Shown here piece after piece: positions 27,246-36,476 of a stretch of DNA of 64,000 nucleotides (position 1 is its first letter; every line of letters starts with the position of its first letter). The stretch covers positions 1 through 64,000 of the forward strand of contig NZ_CP024011.1 in assembly GCF_002688565.1 (NCBI RefSeq), written 5' to 3'. Both the position numbers and the translations under genes were made by a program. This DNA is from Acinetobacter sp. LoGeW2-3. Lineage in GTDB: Bacteria; Pseudomonadota; Gammaproteobacteria; Pseudomonadales; Moraxellaceae. Under the pieces are notes generated by a model. The model ran no database searches, was not told where the DNA came from, and worked only from the letters and a program-made list of their open reading frames with translations.

Positions 27246-28655
27246 TTACAGGCTGTAGTACATATCGAATTCAACTGGGTGAGTAGTCGTGTTTAGACGA
27301 CGTACTTCTTCAGTTTTAAGCTCGATATAAGCATCAAGCATTTCTTTAGTGAACACGCCACCTTTAAGCAGGTAATCTTGGTCCGCTTGAAGCGCTTCAA
27401 GAGCCATATCAAGGCTATGCGCCACTGTAGGGATTTTAGCTTCTTCTTCAGGAGGAAGATCATACAAGTTTTTGTCCGCAGCTTCACCTGGGTGAATCTT
27501 GTTTTGGATACCATCAAGACCAGCCATCAACAATGCAGCGAAACCTAGGTACGGGTTCATCATTGGATCAGGGAAGCGTGCTTCGATACGCTTGCCTTTA
27601 GGGCTAGAAACGTAAGGAATACGGATAGATGCAGAACGGTTACGCGCTGAGTAAGCAAGCATAATCGGTGCTTCGAAATGCGGAACCAAACGCTTGTACG
27701 AGTTTGTAGAAGGGTTTGTTAAAGCATTCAATGAACGAGCGTGTTTGATGATACCCCCGATGAAGTAAAGTGCAGTTTCAGAAAGACCTGCATATTCCTC
27801 ACCAGCGAACAGGTTCTTGCCATCTTTAGAGATAGACATGTGAACGTGCATACCAGAACCGTTATCACCTACCATTGGTTTAGGCATGAAAGTCGCTGTT
27901 TTAGCATATTGGTGCGCAACGTTCCAAACAGCATATTTGAACTGTTGAACTTCGTCAGCTTTACGAACCATTGTGTTGAAGCTTACACCGATTTCAAGCT
28001 GGCAAGATGCAACTTCGTGGTGATGAACTTCTACACGGCCTGGGCCCATGATTTCTTCGATTTTTGCACACATGTCTGCACGCATGTCATGTGAAGAATC
28101 TACAGGAGGAACTGGGAAGTAACCGCCTTTCACACGTGGACGGTGACCAGAGTTACCTGATTCGTAATCTTTGCCAGTTGACCATGCAGCTTCTTCAGCG
28201 ATCAATGTATGGCGCGCGCCAGACATGTCGATTTCCCATTTTACTTCGTCAAATACGAAGAATTCTGGTTCTGGACCGAAGAATGCAGTATCACCAATAC
28301 CAGTAGATTTCAGGTATTCTTCAGCACGGCGAGCGATTGAACGTGGGTCACGGTCATAACCTTGACCAGTTGAAGGTTCAATGACGTCACAAGTCACAAC
28401 AACTGTAGGCTCAGCGAAGAACGGGTCGATAAAACCAGTTTCAGCATCTGGGCGTAAAATCATGTCTGACGCTTCAATACCTTTCCAGCCAGAGATTGAA
28501 GAACCATCGAACATTTTACCGTCTTCAAATGTATCTTCATCAATAGTGTCTGCTGGGTAAGTCACGTGTTGCTCTTTACCTTTAGTGTCTGTAAAACGGA
28601 AATCTACCCATTTTGCGCCACTTTCTTGGATGAGTTGAAGGACTTTGTTCGCCAT
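27246..28655 (-). CDS. glnA: glutamine synthetase, type I
   Basis: 469 residues, the normal GSI length. It forms a dodecamer that makes glutamine from glutamate, ammonia and ATP. The Mg-binding motifs [18 protein letters not shown] and [10 protein letters not shown], the latch [21 protein letters not shown], and the adenylylation tyrosine Y398 in [10 protein letters not shown], so GlnE control is expected. The ATG at 28,655 has GGAG 10 bases upstream; a TTG at 28,661 is the only longer option. ntrB and ntrC do not follow. A sigma-54 promoter lies upstream. Confidence 0.97.
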   Translation of the reverse strand: MANKVLQLIQESGAKWVDFRFTDTKGKEQHVTYPADTIDEDTFEDGKMFDGSSISGWKGIEASDMILRPDAETGFIDPFFAEPTVVVTCDVIEPSTGQGYDRDPRSIARRAEEYLKSTGIGDTAFFGPEPEFFVFDEVKWEIDMSGARHTLIAEEAAWSTGKDYESGNSGHRPRVKGGYFPVPPVDSSHDMRADMCAKIEEIMGPGRVEVHHHEVASCQLEIGVSFNTMVRKADEVQQFKYAVWNVAHQYAKTATFMPKPMVGDNGSGMHVHMSISKDGKNLFAGEEYAGLSETALYFIGGIIKHARSLNALTNPSTNSYKRLVPHFEAPIMLAYSARNRSASIRIPYVSSPKGKRIEARFPDPMMNPYLGFAALLMAGLDGIQNKIHPGEAADKNLYDLPPEEEAKIPTVAHSLDMALEALQADQDYLLKGGVFTKEMLDAYIELKTEEVRRLNTTTHPVEFDMYYSL

Positions 28656-28682
28656 GCTCAATTTGCTCCGATGTTTTTTTGT

Positions 28683-28699
28683 TGCACTTACGAAGTGCG
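28683..28699. promoter_or_regulatory. NtrC-like palindrome in the glnA leader
   Basis: TGCACTTACGAAGTGCG matches TGCAC-N7-GTGCR. It lies between the predicted start point (about 28,711) and the glnA ATG. Confidence 0.45.
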
Positions 28700-28720
28700 T
28701 GTTAGTAGTTGGTAGTTATT

Positions 28721-28740
28721 AAGCAATTACCGTACCAACT
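28721..28740 (-). promoter_or_regulatory. sigma-54 promoter of glnA
   Basis: Minus strand TTGGTACGGTAATTGCTT fits YTGGYACG-N4-TTGCW at every defined base, GG and GC 10 bases apart; start point near 28,711. Confidence 0.82.
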
Positions 28741-28832
28741 TTTAAAAGTATAGCTAAAATCTTGAAATCCTTATGAGAATACGTGGATTGAAAGAAATAC
28801 TTTCGACCTATTATACTGTCTGTATAATTAAA

Positions 28833-28900
28833 TGCACTATATTCAAGCATTCTCTGCGATTTTTGTTTCGTTCGATTTCACACTGCACCTTAACAGTGCG
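28833..28900. promoter_or_regulatory. upstream NtrC-binding sites of glnA
   Basis: TGCACCTTAACAGTGCG (28,884-28,900) is a good NtrC palindrome and TGCACTATATTCAAGCA (28,833-28,849) a half-site, 120-190 bases above the start point as expected for an enhancer. Confidence 0.6.
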
Positions 28901-29460
28901 ACGAATTCTCTATAGATGTTATTTCTGGTAAATAGTGATGAGCTTATGTAGCTTTTATCAACTTTCGGTGAGTTCTTAATCAATTTTCAAAGTGTTTTTG
29001 TATTTTGTTGCCAATATTCAGTTTTTCTTAAAGGCAAACGCTTAAAAAATACTCCCCAAATTGAGTCACTTTAGACGAATAAACGATAAGTAAGCTGCTT
29101 CATCTTCTTTGTTTATTAATCAACTGTTGTTTTTTACAGCAACTTAAAAAAGTTAAAAGCATCCAAAATATTTGTAAATATCTTTTAGTATTAACTTACT
29201 TTTAGTTATTCACTATTTTTTAGTTACATAACTGCACTTATTGAGCCTTATCAACCCTGTTCATTTGCTTAAGCAGAAAAATTGGGCAAATTGTTGCGCA
29301 GAAGTTTCAGATTATTTGTTATGATGATTGTCGCTTTATTTTCACACAATGAAATCAACAGTTTAGTTAGCCTTTTTACTTGGCTGAAAAAACTGGCAAT
29401 AAAGCACGATCTGGATTACTCAAGCACATTTAAGTGCATTAATTTCAATAGGTTAAGCTC

Positions 29461-30045
29461 ATGCTTTTAATGATCGACAACTATGACTCCTTTACTTATA
29501 ACATCGTCCAGTACTTTGGCGAGCTGAATCAAGAAGTAAAAGTAGTCCGTAATGATGCCGTGACTTTGGAAGATATTGAGCGATGGCAACCAAAGTATTT
29601 GGTCATTGGTCCTGGTCCATGTTCCCCAAGTGAAGCGGGTATTTCCATTCCTGCAATCCAGCACTTTTCTGGCAAGATTCCGCTATTAGGCGTATGTCTG
29701 GGCCATCAAAGTATTGGTCAGGCATTTGGTGGCGACATTGTGCGTGCCAAACGTGTCATGCACGGCCGTTTATCTGACATGTACCACAGTGACAAAGGGA
29801 TTTTCAGTAACCTGCCTTCACCATTTTCGGCAACACGCTATCACTCCCTGGTGATTGATCAGGCGACTTTGCCAGAATGTCTGGAAGTGACCTGCTGGAC
29901 CAATGAAGCAGACGGCTCGATGGAAGAAATTATGGGCGTTAAACATAAGACATTGCCGGTTGAAGGCGTGCAGTTCCACCCGGAATCGATCCTCAGCCAG
30001 CATGGCCATCAAATCTTTAAAAACTTTCTTGAAATTTATGCCTGA
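29461..30045 (+). CDS. trpG: anthranilate synthase glutaminase subunit
   Basis: 194 residues of the class-I glutamine amidotransferase fold. Nucleophile C79 in GVCLGHQ, histidine and glutamate in VQFHPES. It gives ammonia from glutamine to TrpE, which is not in this window. In this genus the same subunit often also serves PabB for folate. First gene of trpG-trpD-trpC, followed by trpD after 17 bases. Confidence 0.94.
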   Translation: MLLMIDNYDSFTYNIVQYFGELNQEVKVVRNDAVTLEDIERWQPKYLVIGPGPCSPSEAGISIPAIQHFSGKIPLLGVCLGHQSIGQAFGGDIVRAKRVMHGRLSDMYHSDKGIFSNLPSPFSATRYHSLVIDQATLPECLEVTCWTNEADGSMEEIMGVKHKTLPVEGVQFHPESILSQHGHQIFKNFLEIYA

Positions 30046-30062
30046 ACAGGTGCAAAACAGTT

Positions 30063-31109
30063 ATGAACATTCAGCAAGCTCTAAATAATATTACTAAAAA
30101 TATTGAACTCACCCAGCCACAGATGGAAACCGTGATGCGCACCATCATGAATGGTGAAGCGACTGATGCACAAATTGGTGCATTGATGATGGGTCTGCGT
30201 CTCAAAGGTGAAAGTATTGATGAAATCACGGCAGCTGCCCGTGTTATGCGTGAATTCGCCATTAAAATTGATGTCAGCGATGTACCTTATTTAGTAGATA
30301 TTGTAGGTACAGGTGGTGACGGTCAAAACCTGTTTAATGTGTCTACCGCCTCTGCATTTGTGATTTCAGCTGCTGGCGCAAGCATTGCCAAACATGGCAA
30401 CCGCGGCGTGTCATCCAACTCAGGTTCATCCGATGTACTAGAACAGGCAGGTATTCGTTTAGACCTGAATATGCAGCAAACTGAACGTTGCATCCGTGAA
30501 ATGGGTGTCGGTTTTTTATTCGCACCAAATCATCATAAAGCCATGAAATATGCAGCTGGCCCACGCCGTGAATTGGGTTTCCGTAGCATTTTTAACTTGC
30601 TCGGTCCGCTGACCAATCCAGCTGGCGTAAAACGCTATGTGATTGGTGTATTCTCAACTGAACTATGCCGTCCAATGGCTGAAGTATTGAAACAACTTGG
30701 TGCAGAACATGTGATGGTGGTGCACTCTAAAGACGGTTTAGATGAAATCAGTTTGGCATCCTCTACCTATGTGGCAGAGCTGAAAGATGGTGAGGTAACC
30801 GAATGGGAAATCACGCCTGAAGCTGTCGATATCGAATCGCAAACCTTAACCGGTTTAAGCGTGGAAAATGCTGCAGGTAGTCTAGCGCTAATCAAAGATG
30901 CACTTGGCAAGAAAAAATCAACATTGGGTGAAAAAGCAGCCAATATGATTGCCTTAAATGCCGGTGCTGGTCTATATGTGTCAGGCTTGGCAAGCAGCTA
31001 TAAAATGGGTGTAGCACTGGCACACGACATTATCTATGGCGGTCAGGCTTTAGAGAAAATGGGCATTTTGGCTGAATTTACCAAAACTTTGAAAGAATAC
31101 GACGCATAA
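30063..31109 (+). CDS. trpD: anthranilate phosphoribosyltransferase
   Basis: 348 residues. Joins anthranilate to PRPP in tryptophan synthesis. The PRPP loop VGTGGDG and NVSTASAFV, then [21 protein letters not shown], and the Mg-binding DE in SKDGLDEIS are present. Separate from trpG, not fused as in enteric bacteria. Twenty bases before trpC. Confidence 0.96.
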   Translation: MNIQQALNNITKNIELTQPQMETVMRTIMNGEATDAQIGALMMGLRLKGESIDEITAAARVMREFAIKIDVSDVPYLVDIVGTGGDGQNLFNVSTASAFVISAAGASIAKHGNRGVSSNSGSSDVLEQAGIRLDLNMQQTERCIREMGVGFLFAPNHHKAMKYAAGPRRELGFRSIFNLLGPLTNPAGVKRYVIGVFSTELCRPMAEVLKQLGAEHVMVVHSKDGLDEISLASSTYVAELKDGEVTEWEITPEAVDIESQTLTGLSVENAAGSLALIKDALGKKKSTLGEKAANMIALNAGAGLYVSGLASSYKMGVALAHDIIYGGQALEKMGILAEFTKTLKEYDA

Positions 31110-31129
31110 GGCAGCAGGAAGAATTAATC

Positions 31130-31936
31130 ATGGTTGATATCGCAAATACGATTCTAGGTAAGATCGTAGACCGTAAGAAAGAAGAATTCGCTGCGCGTCT
31201 AAAGCAAAAAAGTTATAAAGATGTAGAAGAGCTGGCGCAAGGCGCAACATCTGTTCGTGGTTTTGCTCAATCCCTACTGTCTAAGCGTCCAGGGGTGATT
31301 GCAGAAATCAAGAAAGCTTCTCCATCTAAAGGGATTATTCGAGAGAAATTTAATCCTGCTGAAATTGCAGCACAGTATCAGGAAGCTGGTGCAGCCTGTC
31401 TTTCTGTACTGACCGATGTCGATTTCTTCCAGGGTGCTGATGAGAATATTCAGATTGCCCGTTCACACTGCGACTTGCCTGCGCTGCGTAAGGACTTCCT
31501 GATTGATCCTTATGGTGTCATCGAATCGCGTGCTTTACATGCAGACTGTATCCTGCTGATTGTGGCTTGTCTATCAGATCAGCAACTGGAAGAAATGTCG
31601 AAGACTGCTTTCGAGCATAATCTAGATGTGCTGGTTGAAGTACATGATGAAGAAGAATTATCACGTGCTTTAAAACTTTCAGATCGCTGCTTACTGGGTG
31701 TGAATAACCGTAACCTGAAAACCTTTGATGTTGATTTAAATACATCATTACGTTTGAAAAAATTACTCGATCCATCTCGCCTGCTCGTTACTGAAAGTGG
31801 GATCGCTACGCCTACGGATGTGGCAATGATGCAGGAACATGATATTCATGCTTTCCTGGTTGGTGAAAGCTTTATGAAACAGCCGCGTCCGGATCATGCT
31901 TTCCGTGAACTGTTTGGTGAGCCTGAAGCCGTATAA
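31130..31936 (+). CDS. trpC: indole-3-glycerol phosphate synthase
   Basis: 268 residues, a TIM barrel without the TrpF domain fused in enteric bacteria. Catalytic lysines in EIKKASPSKG and LRKDFLID, EV in DVLVEVHDEEE, NNRNLKTF, and the phosphate-binding TESGIATPTDV near the C-terminus. Last gene of the trpGDC operon. Confidence 0.96.
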   Translation: MVDIANTILGKIVDRKKEEFAARLKQKSYKDVEELAQGATSVRGFAQSLLSKRPGVIAEIKKASPSKGIIREKFNPAEIAAQYQEAGAACLSVLTDVDFFQGADENIQIARSHCDLPALRKDFLIDPYGVIESRALHADCILLIVACLSDQQLEEMSKTAFEHNLDVLVEVHDEEELSRALKLSDRCLLGVNNRNLKTFDVDLNTSLRLKKLLDPSRLLVTESGIATPTDVAMMQEHDIHAFLVGESFMKQPRPDHAFRELFGEPEAV

Positions 31937-31948
31937 CAAACTTTAATT

Positions 31949-31972
31949 CAGGGCAAAATAGGTTTTGCCCTG
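31949..31972 (+). terminator. terminator after trpC
   Basis: Ten-base perfect stem CAGGGCAAAA / TTTTGCCCTG with TAGG loop, but only a weak T run (ATTCTTT). Confidence 0.6.
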
Positions 31973-32307
31973 ATTCTTTGAACTGAATAAAACAGCTTTT
32001 AGACTTTTTTTAATTTATCTGCTTCCCTCTTCTATCCGCTTAAAATATTGCTAAATACTTAGCTTAAATAAGTCTAATTTATACCAAAAAGTAAAATATA
32101 AAATTCGACCCATCTTTAAATACACGTTAAAAACAGAACAGACCAAAGAGCTCATTTTTTGGCTTAATCTTATTATTTTTATATCAAAATCAGTTCATTA
32201 TTCACCTGAATAAATTGTCTTGAATGCATGAACGTAATTCAGTTCTCATTTGTCTCATTCGAGACTATAATTTAGTTATATTTTCGCATCTTCCATGTTT
32301 TTTCATT
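31973..32307. other. intergenic region upstream of the Smr gene
   Basis: About 335 bases, AT-rich. An open frame from 32,224 runs into the Smr gene but encodes a hydrophobic Cys-rich stretch without a ribosome-binding site; I treat it as non-coding. Confidence 0.45.
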
Positions 32308-32991
32308 ATGAGCAAACACGATTCTTCGCTTTCCAAAGATCAGTTTAATTTGCTAAAGCAATTTAAAAAGCAGATCAGTAATCCACAGCCGCGCGTTGAA
32401 GTTGAAGCACCTGTGGTGAAAACACCTGAACAGGAACAGGCTGATGAGCTTGAATTATTTCGCAAGCAGATGCAGGGTGTACAAAAAATCGATAGCGGCA
32501 ATATCGCGAAAATCGAAAAAACCGGCAAGAAAAAACCGGATGCGCAGACACTCGCCAAACGTGCGGCTGCCGAAGGTCCGATGCAAACCGATGAAACTGC
32601 CCTTTCAGATACCCAAGCCATGCTAAATCCAGTCGGCAGTCAGGCTGCGTTGAGCTATCGTATTGCGACACTACAGCATAAAGTCTTTGAAGATTTTAAA
32701 GCAGGTAACTTGCGCTGGTATGAAGCGGTGGATCTGCATGGCTGTACCGTGGAAGAAGCGCGTGTTGCAGTGCTGCAAATCATTCAGATGGCAAAAGACG
32801 AAAACCAGAACGTAATTAAGATCGTACATGGTAAAGGTCCAGAAGCGATTTTAAAAACCTATGTGAACGGTTGGCTACGTCAACACCGCGATGTTTTGGC
32901 CTTTGTCAGTGCACCTGAAAACCAGGGTGGTACAGGCGCTGTGCTGGTTCTACTCAAGCGTGCGGAAAAGAATCCAAAGTTCAAACAGTAA
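32308..32991 (+). CDS. Smr-domain endonuclease-like protein (SmrB/YfcN type)
   Basis: 227 residues from the ATG at 32,308. The first 120 residues are polar and Lys/Gln-rich, probably disordered. The Smr domain (about 135-220) has the signature VDLHGCTVEEAR and KIVHGKGPEAILKTYVNGWL, with the C-terminal FVSAPENQGGTGAVLVLLKR. SmrB cleaves mRNA at collided ribosomes in E. coli; the domain order (long N-terminus then Smr) agrees, but MutS2-like DNA roles cannot be excluded. Confidence 0.85.
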   Translation: MSKHDSSLSKDQFNLLKQFKKQISNPQPRVEVEAPVVKTPEQEQADELELFRKQMQGVQKIDSGNIAKIEKTGKKKPDAQTLAKRAAAEGPMQTDETALSDTQAMLNPVGSQAALSYRIATLQHKVFEDFKAGNLRWYEAVDLHGCTVEEARVAVLQIIQMAKDENQNVIKIVHGKGPEAILKTYVNGWLRQHRDVLAFVSAPENQGGTGAVLVLLKRAEKNPKFKQ

Positions 32992-33078
32992 TCGGAATTA
33001 ACTCCAAATTAAGGCAATGTAATAGTTTTCTGCTACAATGCCGTCCTTGTTCTATCTCAGTGTAAGTGAATACGTCTC

Positions 33079-33633
33079 ATGACTATGCAGCAATCCTACG
33101 CAAACATTCTTACTGCCGTTGGTGAAGATTTAAATCGCCCTGGTCTCAAAGATACGCCCGTGCGTGCTGCGAAAGCATTTTCGTATTTAACTTCTGGCTA
33201 TAGCCAAACGCTGGAAGAAGTGACCAATAATGCAGTATTTCCATCTGATAACCATGAGATGGTTTTGGTCAAAAATATCGAATTTTATTCACTGTGTGAA
33301 CACCATTTATTGCCATTTTATGGTCGTGTACATATTGCCTATTTGCCAGAAGGCCGTGTTTTAGGTCTGTCTAAATTTGCACGTATTACTGAAATGTTTG
33401 CGCGTCGCTTGCAGATTCAGGAAAATCTGACTCAGCAAATCGCAGAGGCAGTGGCGGAAGTGACTGGCGCACGTGGTGTGGCTGTGGTAATTGATTCAGC
33501 CCATATGTGTATGATGATGCGTGGTGTCGGCAAGCAGGAATCGACTACGCGTACAGTTTCTTTTGTAGGTGATTTCAAAACCAATAAAGAAGAACGTCGT
33601 GAATTTCTGAGCGCAGTACCTGAAGCGTACTAA
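33079..33633 (+). CDS. folE: GTP cyclohydrolase I
   Basis: 184 residues. First step of folate synthesis, GTP to dihydroneopterin triphosphate. Zn ligands in [18 protein letters not shown] and HMCMMMRGV; the catalytic QIAEAV and SKFARI regions are present. The ATG at 33,079 or the one at 33,085 could be used. Shorter than the 222-residue E. coli enzyme but usual for the short bacterial form. Confidence 0.94.
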   Translation: MTMQQSYANILTAVGEDLNRPGLKDTPVRAAKAFSYLTSGYSQTLEEVTNNAVFPSDNHEMVLVKNIEFYSLCEHHLLPFYGRVHIAYLPEGRVLGLSKFARITEMFARRLQIQENLTQQIAEAVAEVTGARGVAVVIDSAHMCMMMRGVGKQESTTRTVSFVGDFKTNKEERREFLSAVPEAY

Positions 33634-33646
33634 CTGTTTAGATTTC

Positions 33647-33677
33647 AAAAGCCTCGACTATTGTTGAGGCTTTTTTA
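33647..33677 (+). terminator. terminator of folE
   Basis: AAAAGCCTC / GAGGCTTTTTT hairpin with a 10-base loop. Confidence 0.85.
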
Positions 33678-33729
33678 TATGTACTTTAATTTGTCCAATT
33701 TTAAATAACATTCAGCTTGAGGATTCACC

Positions 33730-34089
33730 ATGTCATCGATTTGGTTAGCAGGTCAAGGTTTAACCCAGAGTGAAACCACGATTGATTATCCCCGCTCTGA
33801 TCGCCTGGTTGCAGGCAATCCAAAACGCTCCACCCAAAGTTTATATGAACATCCCAATATGAACTGTGGCATCTGGGAATGTGAAGTCGGTGCCTGGAAT
33901 ATCGTATTTGCTGAGAATAAACAGGAATTCTTTACGGTAATTGAAGGCGTAGTTCGCCTGCATAACGCCAACAAAGAAAGTTATGTCGAAATCAAAGCGG
34001 GTGATGCTGGGGTTATTCCACCCGGTTTTGTGGGGACTTTTGAAGTGGTAGAAACCGTCAAAAAATATTTTGTTGTAGTTGAAGCCTAA
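33730..34089 (+). CDS. cupin domain protein (cupin_3 type)
   Basis: 119 residues with one small beta-barrel. WECEVGAWNIVFAENKQEFFTVIEGVVRLH and AGDAGVIPPGFVGTFEVVETVKKYFVV match the EutQ/ureidoglycine-aminohydrolase-like cupins. The usual metal-binding histidines are largely absent (no HxH), so it may bind a ligand rather than a metal; the substrate is unknown. GAGGATTCACC precedes the ATG. Monocistronic. Confidence 0.8.
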   Translation: MSSIWLAGQGLTQSETTIDYPRSDRLVAGNPKRSTQSLYEHPNMNCGIWECEVGAWNIVFAENKQEFFTVIEGVVRLHNANKESYVEIKAGDAGVIPPGFVGTFEVVETVKKYFVVVEA

Positions 34090-34117
34090 AACCTGCTTTT
34101 GCAGGTTTTTCTTTTTT
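34086..34117 (+). terminator. terminator of the cupin gene
   Basis: AAACCTGC / GCAGGTTT with TTTT loop and T run. Confidence 0.88.
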
Positions 34118-34315
34118 AATTTAAGAATAAATTCCATTTCTACAATTCATTACAGCATCACTACCCGCTTTAGCACTATTTCACCCTACATTATTCTTGG
34201 TCATGTAATCAGTCATTCAGATTAATCTGCTTGTCTATAAACACTTATTTACCTCTCTAAAAATCATAAACTTCTAAAATACTGACAGACATTCCCTCTT
34301 GTGAGGGGTATAGAT

Positions 34316-34894
34316 ATGAAGAAAGAAAATATGGCGACTAAAAAAACTTCAAAAAATATTCCTCGTAAAACCTCGCGCGTGGTTTCAACCAGTTTCGATT
34401 ATTCACTCGATTTTGAGAAAATTAATTTTAGAAAGCGACCTGAACTGTATCGGATTGGACGTGGTGAACAGGGCGTGCTTTCAGTTGAACCGTATAAATC
34501 AGAAATTTTGCCACACTGGCGTTTTGCTGATGAAGAACAGGCTCACGAGAGCAGCACTAAAATTTATGCCATGTTCTTGGATTATTTAGAAAAGGAAGAT
34601 TTTATTGGTGCAGATATGGCACGTAAGTTCTTGCAGATGGGGTATACCCGTGCCCGGCGCTATGCTAATCATAAAGGCGGTAAAAAATATAAGGGTCCGG
34701 TGCCAGATGATAAAAAAGGCTTGAGCGGTGCCCATGGCCGAGACGAATTGCCTCGTCAGCGAGAAGATCCAATCAAAGCCGCAGCAGCACGGATCTTTAA
34801 ACAAAAATGGGATGAAGCCAAGCTTCATCCCGAATATATTGCGCAGAAACAGAAATTCCAGAACTGGATTCAATTCCTGCAATCACCTGAATAA
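34316..34894 (+). CDS. DUF4385 domain protein
   Basis: 192 residues. A basic N-terminal tail (KKTSKNIPRKTSR) precedes a compact domain containing FDYSLDFEKINFRKRPELYRIGRGEQGVLSVEPYK, which I recognise as DUF4385, found in bacteria and some phages. KGGKKYKGP and a basic C-terminal half might bind nucleic acid; function unknown. The ATG at 34,316 has GAGGGG 7 bases upstream; a GTG at 34,301 is possible. It converges on a diguanylate cyclase with no terminator between. Confidence 0.75.
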   Translation: MKKENMATKKTSKNIPRKTSRVVSTSFDYSLDFEKINFRKRPELYRIGRGEQGVLSVEPYKSEILPHWRFADEEQAHESSTKIYAMFLDYLEKEDFIGADMARKFLQMGYTRARRYANHKGGKKYKGPVPDDKKGLSGAHGRDELPRQREDPIKAAAARIFKQKWDEAKLHPEYIAQKQKFQNWIQFLQSPE

Positions 34895-34895
34895 T

Positions 34896-36299
34896 TTAGG
34901 TCAGTGAAGGCGTATTTAATACTCGTGCATCCGGATCATTTTTTGCCAGATACACCCGGTTACGACCAGTATTTTTCGCAGCATATAACGCTGTATCGGC
35001 CGTATCCAGAAATTTCTGATAGTCTGGATGACCATCATAAATCGTACAACCAATACTCACGGTAAACTTGAACTGAATACCTTGTGCAGTGGTAATCATG
35101 CCATTTTCAATAAATTTACGGATATTTTCTGCAATATTCATCGCACGACGTTGATCTGTATCGACCAGCAACAACAAGAATTCTTCGCCACCGACACGAA
35201 ATGCATAGTCACTGCCCTGACTGTATTTCTGTAATGCATCAGCAATAAACTTCAAAGCCAGATCACCAGCCGCATGACCAAATTTATCGTTGATGGTTTT
35301 AAAGAAGTCAGCATCCAGTGCCAATAAGGCAAGTGGTGTCTGGTTTTGACGTGAGTAGGTAATCTCACGAGAAACAATAGTATTCAGATAACGACGATTC
35401 AATAATTGAGTCAGTGTGTCATTACCGGATTCAATATATTCTGCCACCTGGAATAGCTGATCAATCAGATGCTGAACCTCACGATTCAGCTCACGAATCT
35501 GCTGAATCAGGCTAAGTTTTTGCGCTTTATCCTGACATTCTAAAATGGTCTGATTCAGTGTATCGACCTGATGAATGCGTTCAATAATGAGTTGGACCTG
35601 ATCTGAACCGGTAAATGCATAAGAAGCTTTATGGATAAACCATAGACCAAATTCAGACTTGGATAGCATCGGATGACGTAGATTTTCCTGACCAGAGAAA
35701 ACCTTGTACATCAGTTCATTTTCCCAGTCTAACAATGAGCTACGCTGCTTATCTTTTTGTACCGCAACATCCTGCATTGCAGAGAATAGACGATAGCTAT
35801 GCTTGATTTCCTGATTTTTAGCAGTTTTCGCTTCATATGAACGACACATGATTTCAGTGGCGAAGCCCATGACCTGTACCAGATAGCTACAGGTCGTTAG
35901 TGTCAGTAATTGATTATCTTCTTCTAACAGCTCAAATATTTTGCGTTCAATTTCACGTACACCGCGCATGATCAGCCAAGACGGAATACCGACACGGGCA
36001 TGTACGTGACCGACAATATGCTGTTTCTGTACTGCCTGTAAATAGTGCTTATTGATGCCGACACTAAAACTTTCTAACAGCCATTGATGCAAGGTATTAC
36101 GTAAACGCTGCTGAATCAGATCATCCGAAAAGAACTCTGCCGATTCTTTTTCTACCAGCATGTTTTTATAGAATTCTTCCACCAGTACCAAGGCATTGTC
36201 CTGGATAAACTGGAATGCATGGACCAGATCATCTGATGAATAATGTTGGCATATATGCTGCCACTGTCCCGCTAGCATATCCATACATTCATTATCCAT
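34896..36299 (-). CDS. globin-coupled diguanylate cyclase (DosC-like)
   Basis: 467 residues. The N-terminal 160 residues form a sensor globin: VGHVHARVGIPSWLIMRG carries the proximal haem histidine, as in DosC/YddV, an oxygen sensor. A middle helical linker (about 170-300) leads to a GGDEF domain with LALDADFFKTINDKFGH and active-site VGGEEFLLL, so it should make cyclic di-GMP in response to O2 or another haem ligand. Soluble. A frame extension to 36,338 is possible; I prefer the ATG at 36,299 with GGGG upstream. No EAL partner (DosP-like) is adjacent. Confidence 0.87.
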   Translation of the reverse strand: MDNECMDMLAGQWQHICQHYSSDDLVHAFQFIQDNALVLVEEFYKNMLVEKESAEFFSDDLIQQRLRNTLHQWLLESFSVGINKHYLQAVQKQHIVGHVHARVGIPSWLIMRGVREIERKIFELLEEDNQLLTLTTCSYLVQVMGFATEIMCRSYEAKTAKNQEIKHSYRLFSAMQDVAVQKDKQRSSLLDWENELMYKVFSGQENLRHPMLSKSEFGLWFIHKASYAFTGSDQVQLIIERIHQVDTLNQTILECQDKAQKLSLIQQIRELNREVQHLIDQLFQVAEYIESGNDTLTQLLNRRYLNTIVSREITYSRQNQTPLALLALDADFFKTINDKFGHAAGDLALKFIADALQKYSQGSDYAFRVGGEEFLLLLVDTDQRRAMNIAENIRKFIENGMITTAQGIQFKFTVSIGCTIYDGHPDYQKFLDTADTALYAAKNTGRNRVYLAKNDPDARVLNTPSLT

Positions 36300-36476
36300 A
36301 CTCAAACACCCCAATAAATTAGGTGAACAATATAGCAAATTTATGAGTCATCGTTAGCTCATTGATCCATGATTTTTATCAATCAGGACTAAATTTAAGC
36401 AAAAATAACCAAAATTTTGGTCACTTTTATTTTTATTTAAATCAGTCACTTTTAGATGTTTTACTCGAAAATTCAC

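Larger units (their letters stand above)
28656..29460. other. glnA-trpG divergent control region, 805 bases
   Basis: Very AT-rich with no supportable ORF. The glnA side contains a sigma-54 promoter and NtrC-like palindromes (listed separately). On the trpG side TTGCGC-N17-TGTTAT (about 29,293-29,321) is a weak promoter candidate. No trp attenuator: the reading frame at 29,282 has a single tryptophan and no downstream terminator hairpin. Confidence 0.5.

Noticed and set aside
29282..29470. Possible leader peptide for trp attenuation before trpG
   Set aside because: It has a single tryptophan, runs into the trpG start and no terminator/antiterminator pair is seen.
32224..32307. Upstream extension of the Smr gene
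   Set aside because: No ribosome-binding site and the hydrophobic stretch does not look like a real N-terminus of this family.
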